This document shows positions 14,571-23,609 of a stretch of DNA of 64,000 nucleotides, piece after piece. The position numbers and the translations under genes are program-made. Below the pieces are notes generated by a model. The model saw only the letters and a program-made list of their open reading frames with translations, was not told where the DNA came from and made no database searches. The stretch comes from Anaeroplasmataceae bacterium (lineage in GTDB: Bacteria; Bacillota_I; Bacilli_A; Acholeplasmatales; Anaeroplasmataceae). Numbering within the stretch: the first letter of the stretch is position 1; each line of letters starts with the position of its first letter. The stretch is from the NCBI GenBank assembly GCA_029057785.1, contig JAIDZC010000044.1, positions 1 through 64,000 on the forward strand, written 5' to 3'.

Positions 14571-15599
14571 ATGAATATAGAATATATAAAGGAAATTGCT
14601 TTAAAATTATTTTTATGTGATTCTCCAACGGGTTTTAGTAAAAATGTAAATATGTTACTATTAGATTTATTAAAAGAATTAGGTTATGATGCAACACTTA
14701 CAAATAAAGGGAATGTTAAACTATTTATAGAAGGAAAGGATCATTCTAAAAAGAGAGCTACAAGTGCCCATGTGGATACTTTAGGTTTAATGGTACGCTC
14801 TATACGAGGAGATGGCACACTAGCAGTTACAAATGTTGGTGGTCCATCTATTCCAACATTAGATGGGGAATATTGTAAAATTATGACCAGAGATGGTAAG
14901 GTTTATACTGGAACAATTCTTTGCAGTAGTGCCTCAGTTCATGTATATGAAGATGCAAAGAGTAAGCCTAGAGATTTGGATTCAATGCTTGTTCGCATTG
15001 ATGAAAAGGTAAACTCTAAGGAAGATGTAGTCAAACTAGGTATTGATAATGGAGATTATATTTTTATAGACCCTAAAACTACGCTTACACCTAGCGGATT
15101 TTTAAAAAGTCGTTTTATTGATGATAAGGGAAGCGTTTGTGCAATTTTAGGCGTTTTGAAAGAATTGAAAGAGAAAAATTTGTTGCCTGCTTATGATACT
15201 GTTGTATATTTTGTCAATCAAGAAGAAGTAGGTCATGGAGCTGCAACAACAGATAGTGATATTGATGAGTTTGTAACAGTAGATATGGGTTGTATAGGTA
15301 AGGATTTAGCTGGTAATGAATATGCAGTATCGATTTGTGCAAAGGATTCAGGTGGTCCATACAGCTATGAACTTACAACTAAATTAATTCAAATTGCTAA
15401 AGAGAACAAATTGAATTATATTGTTGATATTTTTCCATTCTATGGTTCAGACATTGGAGCCGCTTGGAGAAGTGGTGTTGATTGTGCTGGTGCGTTAATT
15501 GGTCCAGGTGTTCATGCGAGCCATGGAATGGAAAGAACACATTTAGAGGCAATAGAAAACACAATGAAACTTTTATATTTATATTTAACTACAAAATAA
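14571..15599 (+). CDS. M42-family metallo-aminopeptidase
   Basis: A 342-residue cytosolic peptidase of the M42 (PepA/FrvX) family. Metal ligands and catalytic residues are visible in AHVDTLG, RFIDDKGS, QEEVGHG, TVDMGC and the C-terminal GVHASHGMER. M42 enzymes form large dodecameric shells that trim short peptides. The start at 14571 follows GAGGAA; a start at 14502 would add a poorly conserved tail with no ribosome site. It heads a group with the pyridoxamine kinase 12 bp downstream. Confidence 0.92.
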   Translation: MNIEYIKEIALKLFLCDSPTGFSKNVNMLLLDLLKELGYDATLTNKGNVKLFIEGKDHSKKRATSAHVDTLGLMVRSIRGDGTLAVTNVGGPSIPTLDGEYCKIMTRDGKVYTGTILCSSASVHVYEDAKSKPRDLDSMLVRIDEKVNSKEDVVKLGIDNGDYIFIDPKTTLTPSGFLKSRFIDDKGSVCAILGVLKELKEKNLLPAYDTVVYFVNQEEVGHGAATTDSDIDEFVTVDMGCIGKDLAGNEYAVSICAKDSGGPYSYELTTKLIQIAKENKLNYIVDIFPFYGSDIGAAWRSGVDCAGALIGPGVHASHGMERTHLEAIENTMKLLYLYLTTK

Positions 15600-15611
15600 G
15601 GAGAAAGAAAA

Positions 15612-16436
15612 ATGAAAAGAATTCTTACAATTCAAGATATATCATGTGTTGGACAATGCTCCCTAACAGTAGCGTTACCTATCATTTCAGCTTTTGGAAT
15701 AGAAACAGCTGTTATTCCAACTGCTGTATTATCCACCCATACAGCATTTCAAGGATTTACTTTTTGCGATTTAACAGAAGAATTACCAAAGATTTTAAAA
15801 CACTGGGAAAATGAGAAAATTCAGTTTGATGGGTTCTATACAGGTTATATTGGTTCAACAAAGCAAATTGATTATATAAAGGATATAATGCAACATACTG
15901 CAAAGCCTAATGCTGTGAAGGTAGTCGATCCTTGTATGGCAGATCATGGTAAGCTTTATCCAGGATTTTCTAGTGATTTTCCAAAGCACATGCTAGAGCT
16001 TTGTAAAGAAGCAGATGTCATTGTTCCAAATTTAACAGAGCTTTGTTTTTTACTCGATGTTCCTTATAAGGAATATAATAAAGAAGAATTAGAAAAGCTT
16101 GTGAAAACAATGAGTGATAAAATAGATGCTTCTGTAGTTTTAACAGGAGTGAGCTTTAATCCAAACGAGCTTGGGGCTTTAACCTATGATAGAACTAAGG
16201 ATAAAATAGCTTATTACTTTACTAAGCGAGTGCCTGTTTTCTTTCATGGTACAGGAGATTGCTTTGCAAGTGCATTTTTCGGTTCAGTAGTAAAGGGATT
16301 TGACTATAAGAAAGCTGCTGAAATTGCTTGTGAGTTTACATATCGTGCCATTGCTAACACAGAAGATGAAGCTAAAACGCACTGGTATGGTGTACATTTT
16401 GAAGAGTCATTAGGGTATTTAACGAATATAAAATAG
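15612..16436 (+). CDS. Pyridoxamine/pyridoxal kinase
   Basis: A 274-residue ribokinase-fold kinase of the PdxY/PdxK group. It shows the N-terminal IQDISCVGQCS substrate region, VPNLTE and the C-terminal anion hole HGTGDCFASAFFG with the catalytic Asp. It phosphorylates vitamin B6 aldehydes or amines for salvage to pyridoxal 5'-phosphate. AAGGAG precedes the ATG, and the gene follows the M42 peptidase closely. Confidence 0.9.
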   Translation: MKRILTIQDISCVGQCSLTVALPIISAFGIETAVIPTAVLSTHTAFQGFTFCDLTEELPKILKHWENEKIQFDGFYTGYIGSTKQIDYIKDIMQHTAKPNAVKVVDPCMADHGKLYPGFSSDFPKHMLELCKEADVIVPNLTELCFLLDVPYKEYNKEELEKLVKTMSDKIDASVVLTGVSFNPNELGALTYDRTKDKIAYYFTKRVPVFFHGTGDCFASAFFGSVVKGFDYKKAAEIACEFTYRAIANTEDEAKTHWYGVHFEESLGYLTNIK

Positions 16437-16457
16437 TTTTAAGAAAAGAGGGTATCT

Positions 16458-17540
16458 ATGCTTACGGATTTAATTTTAGAAAATGAAGAAAAAATAGAAA
16501 AATTCGATTTTGAGTATTATAAGTGTCATAAAAATTATCCGATTTTTGCTGCATTGTCTGCTTTAGAAACGACAAATGAAATACAAAAATGCTATTATGA
16601 TTTAGAGGATAATTCTTATGAATTCAATGCCCTTAAATTATATGCTTTTCTTCAAAGCTTATTTGTGTCTGTTGACTCCTTATATGCTTTATCCTTTTCT
16701 TTAACGAAAAGTAAAAATTTTATTAACATCAATAAGAATCCTGTTCTAAGAGAATTAAAATATATTCGTAATGATGTTGTAGGTCATCCTGCAAATCGTA
16801 TGTATAATTCTACAACTTTAGCTTATTGTATTTTAGATGTGAATAGTGTAAATAAAAATGGTTTTTCATATGATATTTATTCTGGTCAAGGAATAGATAG
16901 AAAATATGTAGATATATCTAAAATTGTAGAAAGCTATTATATAGAAAGTAATTCTTTTTTAAATGAATTATTAGAAGTAGCAGTAGATGATAAAATGAAA
17001 TCTAAATATACAAAGCTCGCTTTAGAAGCTTTAGATTCATTTGATATGAGGGGAAATTATACGAAGGCTCTAAATTCTTTGAAGAATCTCTATCTAAAAA
17101 ACTTTCCAAATGCCACTTCACATCAGCATCGTTTTTTATGGAGAATAGAACTCATTGAAGAATTAGAACACTATAAATCTTTTGATGAAGAAATTTTAGA
17201 TTTAAGGGAATATGCAATTGGATTAGAGTTAATGAAAATATATCAGTTATTTTCAGGAAAGGAGTATGCTCTTTCTTTAGCTAGAAGAAAACCTGTATTG
17301 GTTTCCGCTTTTTATCGTTTTATTAAGAAGAATAAAGATAGCATTCCTTATGTAGATAAAATAAACGATCTAAAACACCCTTTGATTCTTTCATCATTAA
17401 ATCATCTTTTAGAGTTATCGATAGAAAAAAATGTGAGTGCAGTAACAAAATACTTAAGTTTTCTAAAAAACTTATATGAAGAAAAACAGGATGCTTTGCT
17501 ATATGCATTTGCTTTACCTATTAAAGATTACAAAAAATAA
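16458..17540 (+). CDS. HEPN-like protein of unknown function
   Basis: A 360-residue, largely helical cytosolic protein. Near residues 106-118 it has YIRNDVVGHPANR, which matches the R(N/D)xxxxH pattern of HEPN domains, in which Arg and His form an RNase active site. The rest (Leu-rich helices such as LSALETTNEIQKCYY) also fits helical-bundle architecture. HEPN proteins include toxins and defence RNases, but also non-toxic adaptors. No partner antitoxin is adjacent; neighbours are housekeeping genes, so a defence role is not shown. Confidence 0.6.
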   Translation: MLTDLILENEEKIEKFDFEYYKCHKNYPIFAALSALETTNEIQKCYYDLEDNSYEFNALKLYAFLQSLFVSVDSLYALSFSLTKSKNFININKNPVLRELKYIRNDVVGHPANRMYNSTTLAYCILDVNSVNKNGFSYDIYSGQGIDRKYVDISKIVESYYIESNSFLNELLEVAVDDKMKSKYTKLALEALDSFDMRGNYTKALNSLKNLYLKNFPNATSHQHRFLWRIELIEELEHYKSFDEEILDLREYAIGLELMKIYQLFSGKEYALSLARRKPVLVSAFYRFIKKNKDSIPYVDKINDLKHPLILSSLNHLLELSIEKNVSAVTKYLSFLKNLYEEKQDALLYAFALPIKDYKK

Positions 17541-17607
17541 ATAACGCTTTTATATAGATATATTTTCTATTTTTTGTTATAATAGATTCTGTTTTGGAGG
17601 CAGTAAT

Positions 17608-19437
17608 ATGGATATTAGAAATATAGCAATCATTGCCCATGTTGACCATGGTAAAACAACATTAGTAGATAAGCTATTAAAAAGCTCACATACATTTAAA
17701 GAGCATCAGGTAGTTGAAGAACGTGTAATGGATTCTAATGCTTTGGAAAGAGAAAGAGGCATTACCATTTTAGCGAAGAATACAGCAATTACCTATAAGG
17801 ATACAAAAATTAATATATTAGATACACCAGGACATGCAGACTTTTCAGGTGAAGTAGAACGTATCATGAAAATGGTAGATGGTGTAGTTTTAGTTGTAGA
17901 TGCTTATGAAGGAACTATGCCACAAACAAGATTCGTTTTAAAGAAGGCGTTTGAAGCCCATCTAAAACCAATTGTTGTAATCAATAAAGTAGATAAGCCT
18001 TCTGCAAGACCTGTTGAGGTTATTGATGAGGTTTTAGAATTATTTATCGATTTAGGCTGTGATGAGGATGAACTTGATTTTCCTGTATGCTTTGCATCAG
18101 CTGTTAATAACACTTGTTCTTTATCTAGTGATATCACAACTCAAACAGAAGGTATGGAGCCATTATTAGATATGATTATAAAAGAGATTCCAGCTCCAGC
18201 AATGGATAAGAATGCTCCTTTACAGCTTCAGCCAGCTTTATTAGATTATACTGATTTCGTTGGGCGAATAGGTATTGGTAGAATTGCTCGTGGTACAATT
18301 CATTCAGGTGAGGTTGTTTCTTGTTGCAGATTAGATGGTTCTATCAAATCCTTTAGAGTACAAAAACTTTATGGCTTCTTAGGATTAGATCGTATAGAGA
18401 TTAAAGAAGCATCTGCTGGTGAGATTGTTGCTATCTCTGGGCTAGGAGATATCTCTGTTGGAGAAACCATTTGTACACAAGGGCAAGAGGAACCATTAGA
18501 AAAAATTCATATTTCTGAGCCAACTGTTCAAATGACCTTTGGTACAAACACCTCTCCATTTTGTGGTAAGGATGGAAAGAGTGTTACAGCAACCAAAATA
18601 GAAGAACGATTATTTAGAGAGGTCCAAAAGGATGTTTCCTTACGAGTAAAAAGATTAGAAACCCTAGAGGAGTGGTTGGTTTCTGGACGTGGAGAACTGC
18701 ATTTAGGAATCTTAATAGAAACGATGCGTAGAGAAGGATATGAATTTCAGGTATCAAGACCTCAAGTCATTATGAAGGAAATCGATGGAGTGACTTGTGA
18801 ACCGTATGAATATTGTGTAATTGATGTGCCAAATGAATCTGCTGGATCTGTAATAGAAATGATGGGAAATCGTCATGGTACTATGGAAACTATGACAAAT
18901 ACAGAGACACAAACAAGACTGGTTTATACTATCCCATCTCGTGGTCTAATTGGCTTTAATACAGATTTTATGACTGCTACAAAAGGTTATGGAATCATCA
19001 ATCATAGCTTTATTGATTATCGTCCAGTAGAATCCATCTATATTGCTGAACGTACAACAGGTGTATTGGTTTCTATGGCTCAAGGGCAATCTACAGCATA
19101 TTCCATTGGTGCTTTAGAGGACAGAGGTATAATGTTTATTGCTCCTGGTGAAGAAATATATGAGGGTATGATTGTTGGTGAGGCAAATAAAAATCTTGAT
19201 CTTGCGGTTAATGTTGTAAAAGCGAAACAACAAACCAACACGCGTTCTTCAAATAAGGATATGACAGTTGTCTTAAAGACACCTAGAGTATTAACTCTAG
19301 AGGCTTGTTTAGAATTTATCAATGAAGATGAGCTTGTAGAAATTACACCTAAAAAAATTCGTTTGCGTAAGAAGATATTAGATACTGTTGAACGTAAGAA
19401 ATATGATGCTAAGATGAGAAGCTTAAAAGAAGAATAG
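17608..19437 (+). CDS. typA: Ribosome-associated GTPase BipA/TypA
   Basis: A full-length 609-residue translational GTPase. G1 AHVDHGKTT, the switch I region RGITI, G3 DTPGHADF and G4 NKVDK are all visible, followed by EF-G-like domains and the BipA-specific C-terminus ending in the basic KKIRLRKK region. BipA binds the ribosome and supports 50S assembly and growth under stress or cold. GGAGG is correctly spaced from the ATG. Confidence 0.97.
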   Translation: MDIRNIAIIAHVDHGKTTLVDKLLKSSHTFKEHQVVEERVMDSNALERERGITILAKNTAITYKDTKINILDTPGHADFSGEVERIMKMVDGVVLVVDAYEGTMPQTRFVLKKAFEAHLKPIVVINKVDKPSARPVEVIDEVLELFIDLGCDEDELDFPVCFASAVNNTCSLSSDITTQTEGMEPLLDMIIKEIPAPAMDKNAPLQLQPALLDYTDFVGRIGIGRIARGTIHSGEVVSCCRLDGSIKSFRVQKLYGFLGLDRIEIKEASAGEIVAISGLGDISVGETICTQGQEEPLEKIHISEPTVQMTFGTNTSPFCGKDGKSVTATKIEERLFREVQKDVSLRVKRLETLEEWLVSGRGELHLGILIETMRREGYEFQVSRPQVIMKEIDGVTCEPYEYCVIDVPNESAGSVIEMMGNRHGTMETMTNTETQTRLVYTIPSRGLIGFNTDFMTATKGYGIINHSFIDYRPVESIYIAERTTGVLVSMAQGQSTAYSIGALEDRGIMFIAPGEEIYEGMIVGEANKNLDLAVNVVKAKQQTNTRSSNKDMTVVLKTPRVLTLEACLEFINEDELVEITPKKIRLRKKILDTVERKKYDAKMRSLKEE

Positions 19438-19501
19438 TTTTTCTTGAATTTTGTTGTATTCTATATAAGATTGTTGTAAAATATAAGTGGAGGTTATAGA
19501 G

Positions 19502-19831
19502 ATGCAAAAAAGAGATGTTGTTGTAGTTATTTTATTAGGTCTATTTACTTGTGGTATTTATTCAATTTATTGGTTCTATGTAACTGCTGAGGCATTAAAC
19601 AATGAAGTAGATGACAATGAGCCATTAATGAATTATATTCTGGCAATTCTTTTAGGCTTAGTAACATGTGGTATTTACACCCTTTATTGGTATTGGAAGT
19701 TCTATTCTAAACTAGATAAGTACACAGGAGAAAATAATGCAATTCTTAATTTCATTCTAGGAATATTTGTTACTTCAATTGCTGGTATGGCAATTGCACA
19801 AAGTTCTATTAACAAGAAATTAGAAGCATAA
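19502..19831 (+). CDS. DUF4234-like small membrane protein
   Basis: A 109-residue protein with repeated hydrophobic units LGLFTCGIYSIYWFY and LGLVTCGIYTLYWYW plus a third helix FILGIFVTSIAGMAIAQ. The TCGIYxxYW signature repeated twice is typical of DUF4234 proteins, whose function is unknown. GGAGG lies 8 nt before the ATG at 19502, favouring it over an upstream ATG at 19487 that overlaps the ribosome site. Confidence 0.82.
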   Translation: MQKRDVVVVILLGLFTCGIYSIYWFYVTAEALNNEVDDNEPLMNYILAILLGLVTCGIYTLYWYWKFYSKLDKYTGENNAILNFILGIFVTSIAGMAIAQSSINKKLEA

Positions 19832-19837
19832 AAAAGA

Positions 19838-19872
19838 ATTCACTTGTCAGTTTGGCAAGTGAATTTGCTTTT
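19838..19872 (+). terminator. Weak terminator hairpin
   Basis: A perfect 10-bp stem (AATTCACTTG at 19838-19847 with CAAGTGAATT at 19856-19865) is followed by only a modest T-rich run; the minus strand has six T's, so it may act in both directions. Confidence 0.55.
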
Positions 19873-19887
19873 ATTAGGGAGGAGAAT

Positions 19888-20316
19888 ATGAAGAAAGCTT
19901 TTCAAAACATAATCAATTTTTCTATTCAATTTAATATTCCAATTTGTCTTTTTGGATTGTATGTACTCATTACGCATACTTTTGGTTGGCAAAATTGTAT
20001 TATTAAGCTTACTATAGGTTTTCCTTGTCCAGGCTGTGGAATGTCAAGAGCTATGTTTGCTTTACTTCAGTTTGATTTTGTAAAAGCATTTGAGTATAAT
20101 CCCTTTATTTATGCTTTCCCGGTATTCATATTAGGTATTGCCTTTAAGCATATTCCTTTTGTCAAAAAGATAATAAATAATAAGTGGGTAGGCATAGGTC
20201 TTGTTGGATTAGTTTTACTCGTTTATATTTTGCGTTTTGTATATGTTTACCCTAAAGTTCCTATGGATTATTATAAGCAAAATCTTTTCGCCCTTTTTAT
20301 TTCTCTGTTTAAGTGA
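19888..20316 (+). CDS. DUF2752 membrane protein
   Basis: A 142-residue membrane protein with three or four helices. Residues about 42-54 carry GFPCPGCGMSRAM, the CPxCGxTR-like motif that defines DUF2752. The function of the family is unknown. GGGAGGAG precedes the chosen ATG; an upstream in-frame ATG at 19852 lies within the preceding hairpin and is rejected. Confidence 0.85.
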   Translation: MKKAFQNIINFSIQFNIPICLFGLYVLITHTFGWQNCIIKLTIGFPCPGCGMSRAMFALLQFDFVKAFEYNPFIYAFPVFILGIAFKHIPFVKKIINNKWVGIGLVGLVLLVYILRFVYVYPKVPMDYYKQNLFALFISLFK

Positions 20317-20372
20317 TTCAACTATGACTTGATTTTTTTCTAGTTTCTAGTTATTGTTGAATCTCTTTTTTT
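20315..20372 (+). terminator. Probable terminator
   Basis: GATTCAAC (20315-20322) pairs with GTTGAATC (20356-20363), followed by C and a run of seven T's. The loop is long but contains its own short palindrome. Confidence 0.6.
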
Positions 20373-20425
20373 ATGTTTAAATAAAGCTGTAGCTACAAAA
20401 TAATAATTAGAAAGGAGATATTTCC

Positions 20426-20950
20426 ATGAATACAAAAGAAATTGGAGAATATATCAAAGCTAGAAGAACAGCCTTGGGTTTGACCCAAAAGGATATTGCT
20501 AACAAGTTTAATATAACCTTTCAAGCTGTATCCAAATGGGAAATGGGAGAAACTCTTCCTGATACTGCTTTACTTTTAGATTTGGCTGATTTGCTAAAAA
20601 CCACGGTTGATAATATTTTAAATGGTGGAACAATTGTTGCAAAAAAATATAAGAGAATTTGTGTTTCTGATGTTTTAAAAGGCTTTGAAGCAATAGAAAC
20701 TGTAAAAAAATGCTTTGGAGAAAGAAGCAATTTCTATCAAGGAATGATAGAAGGTATCAATCATAAAATGAATATGGATATTGAGGCACACTTATCTAAC
20801 CCAGACCATAGACAGGTAATGTATGCTGAAGTAATTCTTCAAGCAATTCAGTTTGAACATGCATATGTAGATATGGATGAAATTAGGCAATTTTTCAAAA
20901 ATGAGAAAATGGTAAAATTTATTGAAGAGTATGCATTAAAATTTAGTTAA
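20426..20950 (+). CDS. XRE-family transcriptional regulator
   Basis: A 174-residue protein with an N-terminal helix-turn-helix (ARRTALGLTQKDIANKFN, AVSKWEMGE) and a helical C-terminal domain of about 100 residues without membrane segments. AAAGGAGA precedes the ATG. Its 3' end meets the convergent RhuM-like gene with a 4-bp overlap. The target is unknown. Confidence 0.85.
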   Translation: MNTKEIGEYIKARRTALGLTQKDIANKFNITFQAVSKWEMGETLPDTALLLDLADLLKTTVDNILNGGTIVAKKYKRICVSDVLKGFEAIETVKKCFGERSNFYQGMIEGINHKMNMDIEAHLSNPDHRQVMYAEVILQAIQFEHAYVDMDEIRQFFKNEKMVKFIEEYALKFS

Positions 20951-21825
20951 TTTATTTCTTTCAATAAAGTTTCTTTACTGATAGCCTCTAATTTAGCAAG
21001 AACAAATCTCTTTTTGCCAACATCCTTAATAGAAGAACCACATAAATAGATAGTATCATCTATAATGATAAATCTGTCGTGTATTTGATCTGTTTTAATG
21101 ATAGTAAGATTGTGATTGATATTAAACTTATCTATATCTTGATTAGATAATGATGCTGATGGATAGGTATAGATAGTTATAGGTAGAGATATGCCTACTA
21201 GCATATCTAAAACTGATAAGTCTATATAACCATCAATAATAATGATAGAAGACTTTGCAGAAGTAAATAGTTGTTTCATATAAGAATAAGCATCAAAGAT
21301 TTCTCCTTCATAGAATAGCTTATCTGATAATAGAGAAATGGGATGTTCTAAAGAATCTAATCTTTGGAGAGTAGAATGATTTTCATTCAATAAATGCTCT
21401 ACCTTATTATTCAAGCTAACTAAATTCTCTTGGCATTCCAAACAACGTTTTTCATTTATTGAATATCCCTTTAACATATATTGTTTTAAGATAGAGGTAG
21501 CCCATTTACGGAAGAGGATACCTCTTTTTGAATTTACTCGATAACCTACAGATATAATCATATCTAAATTGTAGTATTTTACGTTATAAGATTTTCCATC
21601 TGAGGCAGTATGTGCGTTTTCCGCACATACTGATTTTGGCAATTCTTTGCTCTTAAGAATATTATTAACATGTCTGGTAACTCTTGTTCTGTCCACATCA
21701 AATAATATTGCCATTTCAGATTGTGTAAGCCAAACAGTATCCTCTTGTGGACTGACATTGACATCTAAAGAGAATTCTCCATCTTCAAATTTGATTAAAT
21801 CATAGTTGTTTTTGTTATTTAACAT
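20947..21825 (-). CDS. RhuM-like protein with C-terminal PLD-like domain
   Basis: A 292-residue protein starting at ATG 21825 behind AAGGAGG. The N-terminal part has the RhuM/virulence-protein pattern: VWLTQSEMAILFDVDRTRV, then YNLDMIISVGYRVNSKRG and FRKWATSILK. The C-terminal part (IIIIDGYIDLSVLDML, then HDRFIIIDD and LCGSSIKD) resembles a single phospholipase D-like half-site with His and Asp. RhuM-family genes occur in islands and accessory regions; their role is unknown. A longer frame to 21942 crosses a hairpin and lacks a ribosome site. Confidence 0.8.
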   Translation of the reverse strand: MLNNKNNYDLIKFEDGEFSLDVNVSPQEDTVWLTQSEMAILFDVDRTRVTRHVNNILKSKELPKSVCAENAHTASDGKSYNVKYYNLDMIISVGYRVNSKRGILFRKWATSILKQYMLKGYSINEKRCLECQENLVSLNNKVEHLLNENHSTLQRLDSLEHPISLLSDKLFYEGEIFDAYSYMKQLFTSAKSSIIIIDGYIDLSVLDMLVGISLPITIYTYPSASLSNQDIDKFNINHNLTIIKTDQIHDRFIIIDDTIYLCGSSIKDVGKKRFVLAKLEAISKETLLKEIN

Positions 21826-21854
21826 ATTATTTTCCTCCTTTTTTGAGAAATAAT

Positions 21855-21896
21855 AAAGGCTTACCCTTTCGGATAAGCCTATAGTGTTTTTTTTAA
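21855..21896. terminator. Hairpin upstream of the RhuM-like gene
   Basis: AGGCTTA pairs with TAAGCCT, and on the plus strand a run of eight T's follows a few bases later. As a terminator it would stop plus-strand RNA that is antisense to the RhuM-like gene; on the minus strand it would lie in the 5' leader. Confidence 0.5.
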
Positions 21897-21974
21897 ATTG
21901 TAATAATAGTTTACACCAAATATTTACTTTATTATTTCCCATAGATTCATTATATCATATAAAATAATATAAGT

Positions 21975-23183
21975 CTATTTGGTTTTAGAAATTTCTATGA
22001 TAATATTTGTAACGATCTCCATTTCTTCTAAACAAGCAAATTCGTATGGTCCATGGCAATTATATCCTCCTGTACCAAGATTTGGTGTAGGAAGCCCCAT
22101 AAAGGTTAATCTTGCACCATCTGTGCCACCACGTATAGGACTAGCAGTAGGAACAATACCTAAACTTTCTATTGCTTGTTTTGCACGATCTAGGCATTCT
22201 GGATTTTGTTTTATAATTTCTGCCATATTGAAGTAACTATCTTTAATTGTAAGAGAAGCAGTATCTTTTCCATATTTTTTATTAATATAAGAAGCTGCTT
22301 CTTTTAATATGCATTTTTTCTTTTCTAATAATCCTTTATCATGATCTCTAATAATATAGGAAAGCTTTGCTTCACCAACAATACCCTCCATATGAGTTAA
22401 ATGGATGAAGCCCTCATAATGATCTGTGCATTCAGGTTTTTGTTCTTTAGGAAGCATTTGATGAAATTCCATTGCTATCTCACTTGCATTCTTCATTTGA
22501 TTTTTAGCAGATCCTGGATGAATATCAAGTCCTTGAATTTGAATAGTAGCAGAAGCAGCATTAAAGTTTTCGTAGTTAATCATATTATATTCTCCACCAT
22601 CAATTGTATAGGCGTAAGAACAAGGAAATTTAGTTAAATCAAAATGCTCGATACCACTGCCTATTTCTTCATCTGGAGTAAAGGCAACGTGTATTTCAAT
22701 ATGAGGTTCATTTGTTTTTACGTAATGTGATAGCATGGTCATGATGATGGCAATACCTGCCTTATCATCTGCTCCTAGTACAGTTGTCCCATCTGTTGTA
22801 ATTAAAGTTTTCCCCTTTAAATTTTTAAGAAATGGAAATTGTTTTGGATTGAGTTCAATTCCTTTTAAAGGGATTGTTTTTCCGTTATAGTTTTCAATAA
22901 CATTAGGCTTTACATCTGTTCCTGAAAACCCTGGAATAGTATCCATATGTGCGATAAATCCAATAGATTCCCTGTTTCCTTTAATATTGGATGGGAGAGT
23001 TGCGTAAACAAAGCAATTATCAGATAAATGAATATCCTTTAAACCTAATTCCTTTAATTCCTCTACTAGAACTTTAGCAAGATTAAACTGTTTTTGAGTA
23101 GAAGGAGTTTGATTGGTGTCTTCGTTTGACATTGTGTCTATTTTTACATATCTTAAAAAATTATTTAATAAAGTTTGTTTCAT
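21975..23183 (-). CDS. pepT: Peptidase T (tripeptide aminopeptidase)
   Basis: A 402-residue M20-family enzyme of normal PepT length. The metal-binding and catalytic motifs are clear: AHMDTIPGFSG, LGADDKAGIA, TPDEEIGSG, YTIDGGE and the C-terminal RGGTDGARLTF plus GTGGYNCHG. It removes the N-terminal residue from tripeptides in the cytosol. GGATGATGAC lies before the ATG. Monocistronic. Confidence 0.96.
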   Translation of the reverse strand: MKQTLLNNFLRYVKIDTMSNEDTNQTPSTQKQFNLAKVLVEELKELGLKDIHLSDNCFVYATLPSNIKGNRESIGFIAHMDTIPGFSGTDVKPNVIENYNGKTIPLKGIELNPKQFPFLKNLKGKTLITTDGTTVLGADDKAGIAIIMTMLSHYVKTNEPHIEIHVAFTPDEEIGSGIEHFDLTKFPCSYAYTIDGGEYNMINYENFNAASATIQIQGLDIHPGSAKNQMKNASEIAMEFHQMLPKEQKPECTDHYEGFIHLTHMEGIVGEAKLSYIIRDHDKGLLEKKKCILKEAASYINKKYGKDTASLTIKDSYFNMAEIIKQNPECLDRAKQAIESLGIVPTASPIRGGTDGARLTFMGLPTPNLGTGGYNCHGPYEFACLEEMEIVTNIIIEISKTK

Positions 23184-23287
23184 ATGTCATCATCCTTTCT
23201 TCAACTATTATACCGCAACTTAGTATTGAATTCACTAGTAAATAAAATCAAATTATGGAAAAAAACTTCTAAATATGGTGAAATACC

Positions 23288-23316
23288 TTGCTTGAAAGCT
23301 ATTTTTGAGGTATAAT
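23288..23316 (+). promoter_or_regulatory. Promoter of the cold-shock gene
   Basis: TTGCTT at 23288-23293, a 17-bp spacer and TATAAT at 23311-23316 lie upstream of the csp gene. Confidence 0.75.
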
Positions 23317-23348
23317 TCTATATAGAAAAGTTTGAAAGGAGTTATCTT

Positions 23349-23546
23349 ATGAAGGGTAAGGTTAAGTGGTTTAATGCTGAAAAAGGCTATGGCTTTATTA
23401 TTTCTGAAGAAGGCAAGGAAGTATTTGTTCATTTCAGTTCAATTATAGCAGATGGTTATAAATCATTAAATGAAGGCGATGAAGTTACCTTTGATGTAGC
23501 TGAAAGCGATAAAGGTCTACAAGCAAAGGATGTTCAGAAAGCTTAA
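23349..23546 (+). CDS. csp: Cold-shock protein (CspA family)
   Basis: A 65-residue OB-fold protein with both nucleic-acid binding motifs, RNP1 KGYGFI and RNP2 VFVHFS. It is a single-stranded RNA/DNA chaperone. AAAGGAG is 9 nt from the ATG, and a terminator follows at once, so it is monocistronic. Confidence 0.96.
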   Translation: MKGKVKWFNAEKGYGFIISEEGKEVFVHFSSIIADGYKSLNEGDEVTFDVAESDKGLQAKDVQKA

Positions 23547-23551
23547 ATGAC

Positions 23552-23586
23552 AAAGGAGATTTTAGTATCTCCTTTTCTTTTTTTAT
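23552..23586 (+). terminator. Terminator after csp
   Basis: AAAGGAGAT (23552-23560) pairs with ATCTCCTTT (23567-23575) and is followed by a T-rich run. It overlaps an ATG at 23547 in frame with dapA, which is therefore not the dapA start. Confidence 0.88.
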
Positions 23587-23609
23587 CATATTATAATAGT
23601 GGTGATAAT

